A DNA stretch of 64,000 nucleotides from Lumnitzera littorea (lineage: Eukaryota > Streptophyta > Magnoliopsida > Myrtales > Combretaceae): assembly GCA_024138015.1 (NCBI GenBank), contig JAMXBB010000003.1, positions 16,732,455 to 16,796,454 of the forward strand. The letters are read 5' to 3'. Every line of letters starts with the position of its first letter. Within the stretch, counting starts at the first letter, position 1. The notes beneath the pieces are model-generated. The model was not told the DNA's origin and did no database searches. It saw only the letters and a program-made list of their open reading frames with translations. Positions 57,791-64,000 of this stretch are shown one piece after another. Made by a program: the position numbers and the translations under genes.

Positions 57791-58560
57791 CGAGGCGAAT
57801 TCTTCTGCTCTAGCCAACTCCTACTGAGGTCGAAGACTTCTTTACCGAAGCCGAAAACTTCTGTACCGAGTCACTCTTTATGCCAATCCGAATGATTGCC
57901 CATGTCTTTATAATGCACCGAGCTGTAGATTACTCACTCACGCCTAAGCCGACCAATGATTCGGCACCTCCCTTGCCAAGAGGCCGAGATAGCGAGACTC
58001 TCGATTGACTAAGCTACCTTTGCTCGGACAAGCAAGTCGGTTGTACTTTTTGTCCATATCTTCCAACGGCATCACCAATACAGCTTCACTACATATACAG
58101 AATTATGTATAGAATCCGTTGCGCCAATGATTATTTTCTTTATATATTTATTTTTACCCTTTTATATCTTGTACATTACTTCTTTAGGAAATGCCCTTTT
58201 TGTCTTTTCCCTTTTGGGTAAGTTTCCATAACTTGTAGGTATAAATACCCCTTATGCTTGTATTAGAAGAAGATTAGACATTAATACACTTTGAGTATTT
58301 TCTTCCTTACATAAACACTACTTATTTACTCTCGGTATTGCTCTTAACTTAACCCTTGAGCAAGGCTAGGTGGCAAGTAATCTCACCAGACTGATTTGTG
58401 TGTCATATCGAATTGTACCGTAAGTTCTTGAAAGTTCCATTGGTACGTCATATCCTCTAGAGCTGTTTGTAAGTTTTTACTTACCTTTTGTTCACATTTA
58501 TCCTTTCTGTACATTCCTCATCACTTTCTTTTTAATCTTTTTGCAAGCTTGGATCCATCT
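57791..58560 (+). repeat. 3' LTR region of the CRM-like element
   Basis: Matches the minus-strand U3 at 36080-35515 and U5 at 33021-32440: CCCTTTTTGTCTTTTCC, then TATAAATACCC (TATA at 58240-58247), then GCAAGGCTAGGTGGCAAG and a CATATCCTCTAGAG-like segment. The pol end seems to lead directly into this region. Confidence 0.6.
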
Positions 58561-59328
58561 AGCAACCGGCTTTGTCTGTTCTTGATTACGATTTACACCA
58601 TCGAGGTAATTGCTTATCAAACCCAACTCCAATCTACAGACATGATAAGTATCGAGGCCAAGTTACTGAGAGCCGAGGGCGAGGCCTCAACATGCCAAGC
58701 TTTACTTATTCAGCTTACATAGCAGCATCATCCCTCTTTCATCTCGATAGTTCCAAATACCATCCATCTACAGGAACCCCAACTTTATTGCATCTCAGCT
58801 ATTATAGTCCAAGAATCTCCAATATGATCCCATTGATAGGCTGCCACTTGTCCTTACTTTTTTGACGTTTGTACTATTTTCCCTTTTTATCATTTGTCCT
58901 ATTTACCCTTTTCATACATTCTAGGAATCTCTTTCTTCATTGTCTTTTATATAATTTTCTTTATTTGTATTGTTGCCCTGAAGGACTTATTATAAATAGT
59001 CCTTTTACTGTAGTTGCAAGAAATCTTATATCCTTTTAGATATTGAATATACTTGTTCTTATGAGATATCTCTCTCCAATTACAATTTCCTTACACTCTT
59101 ATCCAATCTTGTCGAGTAGCTCAACATTAGCTTGTGAGTCATATCAAGTGAAATATTAAGTCGTGTTGTGTTCATTGGTGCATTATATCCTTCGAGCAAC
59201 TCCATGGAAGTTACTATATTTGTCGATCCTTCTATCTTACTTTTCTTCGATATCTCGATGGGCCTATTCAATTACTATCACCCATGATAAGCCTTAATAA
59301 TTACCGAGCTCCTAGGCACATCATATCA
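58561..59328 (+). repeat. Second LTR-like remnant
   Basis: Has its own TATAAATAG at 58991-58999 and a downstream stretch (59130-59220) resembling 58390-58470 (GTCATATC... TTCATTGGTGC... ATATCCTTCGAG), so it is probably a diverged relative of the CRM-like LTR. It ends where the minus-strand fragment starts at 59329. Confidence 0.45.
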
Positions 59329-59828
59329 ATAACAAAAGGGTATAAATGAGATTGCAAAGAAATCAATGATTAGCATAGTGAATCCTTTCATGTGGGGGAC
59401 TGGATACGTAGCATTAGGACGCTAAAGGCACTTCTGGCAAGAACAACAAGTCATATCATTAGGCTAGGTACTTGTCAAGTAGAGGTACCAAGTAGGGGTG
59501 TTGAGCAAATCTAAGGTCCTCTCGAGAAGATGTGTGTATGGATGAGTGCTAGGGTTCTTGGCACCAATACTTCCAAGCTAAAGGTTGGTTCAAGTCATGG
59601 TCTAGCAGACGTGTAAAGGATCGGTCTATCGATAAAGCATACTTCGAGTTGGCACTCAACTACCGAGATATGTGTAGTTACTTGGCTCGGCATTAGGAGT
59701 TGGTCAATAGTGTGGATTAGTTTGACCTTGGCAGGAGTTGGTTGGAATAATTGGATCTGCTTCGCTAGTCCTTCATGTCCCTACACTTAAGCTCTAGTTA
59801 AAGGCTTGATAGCTTGATTCCCATCATT
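59329..59828 (-). repeat. CRM-like LTR (U3) fragment, minus strand
   Basis: Colinear with 35570-36070 over about 500 bp with clear similarity (AACAAAAGGGTATAAATGAG at one end, GCTTGATTC-CATCATT at the other). Both ends are cut by junctions: TATA and U5 are missing on the left, and pol on the right. Confidence 0.75.
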
Positions 59829-60620
59829 AATAGCATCATATGTGAGAAGAGTCGGAAGGTCTAGTGTTTGTAGGCATGGTGCATTAGGAAAGCCATGTGA
59901 ACCTATCACCAAACAAGTGATAAAAGGACTTGCAAAAATAAACTTGGCTCGCCAATTAGTAGCTTGGGTCTTAAAGAACCAAGCCACCCTAAGAACCAAA
60001 TTAATGGGCCACCTTTAACAATGCTATGTAAATATAAAACATCCCTTTCATTCACAACTCCTTGGTTATTCCCCCTGCCTGTAATATTCCTAGCCAGAAC
60101 ATAGTGAATTGACCTTAAAGCAATGTTAGTTAGTTTTGAAGCTTTTAACTTCCCTGGATTATATACTCCTCCTCTTATAGTTAAATCAACACATATAAAC
60201 GATTTAGGCATTCCTTAAGGCAATTTATAAGGTAATTACTTATACTCTCATGTCCTAATATAATTAGTTGAATATATACCCATATGAATACCTAAGTCAT
60301 CAATTGACATGTTGACTTCATGGCCAAAACATCTATCGTGAATAGAATTCTACCTATCAAGAGAGAGGTTATCAGTGCCTAACCTAAATGTTCTAGGAAA
60401 TTCCAAAGTCAACTCTTTATACACTAGCTCATTTATTGTCAGCAGTCAGTCTCATCCTCCAAATTATATCAATTGTTTAATCCTAACTTCATAGCTAGCC
60501 TGAGCGAATGCCTCTTAATTGAAGTAACTAGACTCACCAAATTCCTTGTAGGAGAGTCAATAGTATCTCTCTTATATTAATGGAAGGCAAAATTGAAGAA
60601 GCAAGTATGTAGTACATCGG
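59829..60620 (-). pseudogene. Athila ORF1 (gag) relic
   Basis: The longest open piece, 60211-59906, encodes GGVYNPGKLKASKLTNIALR, then IHYVLARNITGRGN and VVNERDVLYLHSIVKG. Upstream pieces include LTLEFPRTFRLGT and IDDLGIHMGIY. This matches the conserved plant Athila ORF1 pattern (ELTLEFxxTFxF... KAS.LRDP.LR..HR..A..I.GR......V...DL..L...). Several stops. Confidence 0.65.
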
Positions 60621-60659
60621 CCAACGTTCTTGTAGCATGCGTGCTTTTCTCGAGGCATT

Positions 60660-62360
60660 TTTCTACAATAAAAAAAAAAACAAGAAATTTAAATTTGATA
60701 AAGAAAATAATTCATGCTATATAAATAATAGCTAATTGAAGAAACTAATAAAGCTCAATTATCATCCTTAGTTAATTACTAGTTTACTCACTAAGCAATA
60801 TAGGCAATGATTTAAATTAAAAGAAGAATTGTATAATATAACGTCAATTTCACTAGAGTCTTAGATTAATGCATTTATAGGGTTGATCAAGCTAAGTTGC
60901 ATGATCTTAGTCACAAAGATACTAGCATTTAACAAGTACAAATTCCTTAATTTTTTTGCTCAATATAAGAAATTCTTACATATAATGCTAATTTCTTAGT
61001 ATGTGGATTCATGAAATTAAAAGACTAATGAATCTCAATTGATAGTGAATATTAGCCTTCACGATTGAAACTTGTTTTCACAGTCTGATTGTATAATTAC
61101 TAATACCAAATTTTCTAATTCTAACATGAATTTAGGATATGTGCTTAAAATAAATCTATGTAAATAGTTTCTAAAGATTTATGGATTCACCAATTACACA
61201 AAAATTTCAACATGAATTATGTACATCTCATTGCATGAATGGTGTCAACACAAATTCCATCACTTTCCTTCACTTTCTCATCTCTTTCTCACACTTTCTC
61301 ATTTCTTCTTTCACTTTCTTTAACTTTCTTATCCACCATCCTTAACAAACAATGCATTTTCATGGAGTTTTCAACAAACAACGCATGGAAAACATATTTC
61401 CTTACATTAAAGCTCCTAAATCACTCTTAAAAATGAAGATCTAAGCATATGCATGAAAGGACAAAAACCTTCATAAAAAATCACAATTTCAAACAATATA
61501 ATCATGGATCTAAGAAAATAATCAAGAAGAGATGATGGGTGTACCTTGATTTTGTGATGTATGATGTCGAATCGTAAGTTTTTGTGATCATTTAAGGTAC
61601 ATGTAAAGAGAAAAATAGAAGGATCTAGACGTATAGAGAGAGAATGTATGTGTTAGAATGGATGAAGATTGCTTTTTTAATGGTCTTTAAACTTATTATA
61701 GACCATGGATACGGTATACGACCATGATCCATGTTATGTATTTTTTTTTCTTTACTTGGGCACAACTATGAACGTAGAACTTTTATCCATATTTTCTTTT
61801 GAGATTTTTCGTGAATTTCTTTATGAAAGGAATAAGTGCCAGGTCCATGGGTGTTAACCTTGGCCATGTTCTTCTCCAGGCCTTGGATTCACATAATTTG
61901 CTTCCTTGACTTGGTTTCTACAATTGTTTTAGAGAAAATTCAACGTTAGCACAAATTGAACTACAAAAACGAACCAATTATGAAACTAATTAGATGATAA
62001 CTTCAAATTCACTATTGCTTACGCAAATTAAGAATTGTTCAAGTAGGAAAAAAACCACTAATTGATAATTCAAAATTCAATATTTGAATCAACTCATGAC
62101 ATAATAAATGAACAAAAATAACTAAACTGAAATTGACCAAACCAAATTTTGAGCTATCTCCGATAGAGCGTTATTGTTTTATGTCATTGGCTTAATGGTT
62201 GAATCCATCTTAAATGCAATTCCTTGATTAATACCTACACACTTAATTGGTTAAAAAGCATAGTAATAAAGAAAATACCAAAAGAATTACAAGAAAGATT
62301 ATAAAAGTGTGAAAATCATTGGAAATTATTTTTGCTAATTCTAATTAGGTTATTCTTTTT
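60660..62360 (-). other. Athila leader with possible nested LTR-like segment
   Basis: No coding signal. The segment around 61540-62060 looks like LTR U3/R sequence on the minus strand (CCATGG-rich palindromic patch like the one at 63420-63545, then a CT-rich start region), so another related LTR may be embedded, but its ends were not found. Confidence 0.4.
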
Positions 62361-62363
62361 AGT

Positions 62364-62381
62364 TCCTCGACAACGGTGCTA
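62364..62381 (-). promoter_or_regulatory. tRNA-Asp primer-binding site of the Athila-type element
   Basis: Minus strand TAGCACCGTTGTCGAGGA differs from the remembered site (TGGCGCCGTTGCCGGGGA) by four transitions, all C-to-T or G-to-A. It lies six bases inside the LTR end. Confidence 0.75.
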
Positions 62382-62387
62382 AAAATT

Positions 62388-63786
62388 TGATTGAGGTATA
62401 TACCACATTACAAGAAAATGCAATTGGTCAAGTTATAGTATAGAATAAAATGGTGCAAGTTCAAGTGTTGATCTGATAAAGAACTAGTGTAGTGGGAACC
62501 AATGTAGTGAGAACCTAATTACTAACATTTTCCTAAAACTTCTAATTGTCTAACTTTACAATATAAGGATAAGTGTGATTAAATAGGAAAGATGATGAGG
62601 AGTAATAAAATAAGAACGATAAAATAAATAAAAACATGTGAAATAACAAAACTAATTAAATTAAACAAGTATGAATTAATTAAAGTAAGGAAGACATTAT
62701 CTTTAATGAATTGTTATTATTTACTCTCTAGTTTCTTACACCCTTTTGTTCTCAATTATTCTCTAGATTGTAAAGATTCCTATTCCTATGGAAATCAGAT
62801 TGTGAATTAGCTAAACTCACATCCTTAGCTAATTCCTAATCTTAAGACCCTCTCTACTCACATCGTTGTTGAATAGAGTATCTCAAGATCACATAAAGCA
62901 CCTGGATCCTACTATTAAGTTTCTATAATCCAGAAAGATCCAATGCCTAATCTCTTAGTACATTGAAACTCTTCTAATTACACTTGTTTGTTTATCACAG
63001 GCCTTGTGACTCTATAGTAAACTTAGACATCAAATTAGTAATCGCGATAAATACTAATTGATGATAATATATTTTATGTAATTAAATCATCAAAGAGTCA
63101 TATCATAGATAGAAAGAAGGATTGTTTCAAAAGAACTAAATTTCAATAATATTCACTAAGAATGTCAAAAGAAGAACAACATAATAAAAGAAAAAGTGAA
63201 AGTAAATTTAGAGACCTTTATTATAATTCTAAGTTGCAAGTTTACTAAAGGGGGCTCTCATAGAAAACCTAAGCCTAAGGATTTATTCATAAGGAGTAGA
63301 GCTAAGTTTACAAAAAGAGAGTTGATAAAATAAAAGATTCAACAAATATTTCATTTCCAAAAATAGAAGATGTGTTGCAAAAATGAAAGATTCGCTCATC
63401 AAAGGAAGACTACACCCTAAGTACATGACCATGGAGGTTGGGCATGTATTTTTTCATCGTAAAAAAACTTCAAATTTGGAAGAAATTACTTAACGAAGGG
63501 AACATGGATGGGGACCATGACCATTGACTTGACCATGGTCCTTTTTGGACTTCTTCCTCTACTTGATTCTTGTCTAAACTTTCGTCACTTCATTCCATAA
63601 TCAATGCTTTTACTTCAAATTACTCTAAAAATGACTAAAAATCTTCAAAACTTTATAATGTGCTTCGAAAGTCCTTGAAAATGAAATTTAAATGAATTAA
63701 GCTCAAAATAACATAAAATTCACTAGATTAAGGTGTAAAATGGCATAAAATAACCTTAGAAAATTGATGCTATATTTGTGTTATCA
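62388..63786 (-). repeat. 5' LTR of the Athila-type element
   Basis: Starts TGATAACAC at 63786 and ends CAATCA at 62388, 1399 bp, the same terminal bases as the family at 2720-3926. The segment 62970-63385 is shared with the fragment at 32020-32439. Confidence 0.7.
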
Positions 63787-64000
63787 AGAAGGTATTATAA
63801 TTGCCTGGCCTGTTATGGGATTGCTTTGACCTGTCATAGTCGATATTGCTTTAATCTCATGAATGATGTTGCAGAAATGGGCATTACTTGCTACATACTC
63901 AAGAGCAAATGCTTTTACTGAGCAATATCAACTATCGTAATATGATTGTTTTGATCATTTACAGATGAAATCACTTTGACATCAAGCCTATGAATAGGTG
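63787..64000. other. Right flank, nothing recognised
   Basis: Short non-coding stretch to the window end. No feature is seen. Confidence 0.5.

Larger units (their letters stand above)
53132..58560 (+). mobile_element. CRM-like chromovirus, plus strand, 5' LTR missing
   Basis: Leader and gag, CCHC knuckle, protease, RT, RNase H, integrase and a 3' LTR region in order. The absence of a 5' LTR or primer site at 53132 shows truncation. The capsid segment (ISSFNGSWSVNEYLEWEERV), KCFKCQGFGHIAAQC and the integrase C-terminus (NDNAYRLELPKDYGV) fit the CRM type rather than Tekay or Reina as I remember them; the lineage call is tentative. A second copy lies at 32440-37420 on the other strand. Confidence 0.7.
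59829..63786 (-). mobile_element. 5' half of an Athila-type element, minus strand
   Basis: On the minus strand: LTR (63786-62388), tRNA-Asp primer site (62381-62364), leader (62360-60660), gag relic (60620-59829). The rest is replaced at 59828 by a CRM-like LTR fragment. Confidence 0.65.

Noticed and set aside
58572..58865. 97-codon plus-strand open frame
   Set aside because: It sits in LTR-like non-coding remnant, with no homology and no matching frame in the related copy.

Overview
The window reads as a stretch of eudicot plant nuclear DNA. It is very AT-rich and carries one intact protein-coding gene with seven GT-AG exons. Nearly everything else is transposon debris of kinds known only from plants: Tat and Athila Ty3/gypsy elements with plant tRNA primer sites, chromoviruses, MITEs and tRNA-derived SINEs. 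I could not fix the species.

1-10.7 kb: no host gene. A segment of about 2 kb is present twice in tandem (about 1.5-5.27 kb and 5.85-8.03 kb). Each copy received different insertions, so each shows the other's empty sites. Copy 1 holds a solo LTR with a perfect 5-bp target duplication, a Mutator-type MITE, a hAT-like MITE and a dispersed 300-bp repeat. Copy 2 holds a different solo LTR.

10.7-19 kb: the only host gene, a calcium-dependent protein kinase of 527 residues that I assign to CPK13. It has an N-myristoylation/palmitoylation start, a complete kinase domain, a junction domain and four EF hands, of which the second is degenerate. Intron 1 is 3.3 kb and holds two head-to-tail SINE-like units with Pol III A and B boxes.

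19-32 kb: unclassified AT-rich repeat DNA, then an almost complete non-autonomous Athila/Tat-type element on the minus strand (22.87-28.14 kb) with two LTRs and a decayed tRNA-Asp primer site, then a relic gag.

32-59 kb: nested gypsy elements. A CRM-like chromovirus on the minus strand (32.44-37.42 kb) has its LTR split by a 2.5-kb near-perfect palindrome made of two head-to-head LTRs. At 37.42 kb it is interrupted by a Tat-lineage element that has a 5' LTR, primer site, gag, protease, RT, two RNase H regions, integrase and six 84-bp tandem repeats in its 3' UTR. That Tat element is itself split by a 3.5-kb solo LTR of Tekay/Del type with a 5-bp target duplication. A second CRM-like copy follows on the plus strand.

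59-64 kb: another CRM-like LTR fragment, then the 5' half of an Athila-type element on the minus strand (gag, leader, primer site, LTR).

Every transposon coding region is broken by many stop codons and frameshifts. The substitutions I could compare with remembered consensus motifs are mostly C-to-T and G-to-A, as expected for long-methylated DNA. Only the CPK gene looks functional. I saw no CRISPR array, rRNA or canonical tRNA gene.
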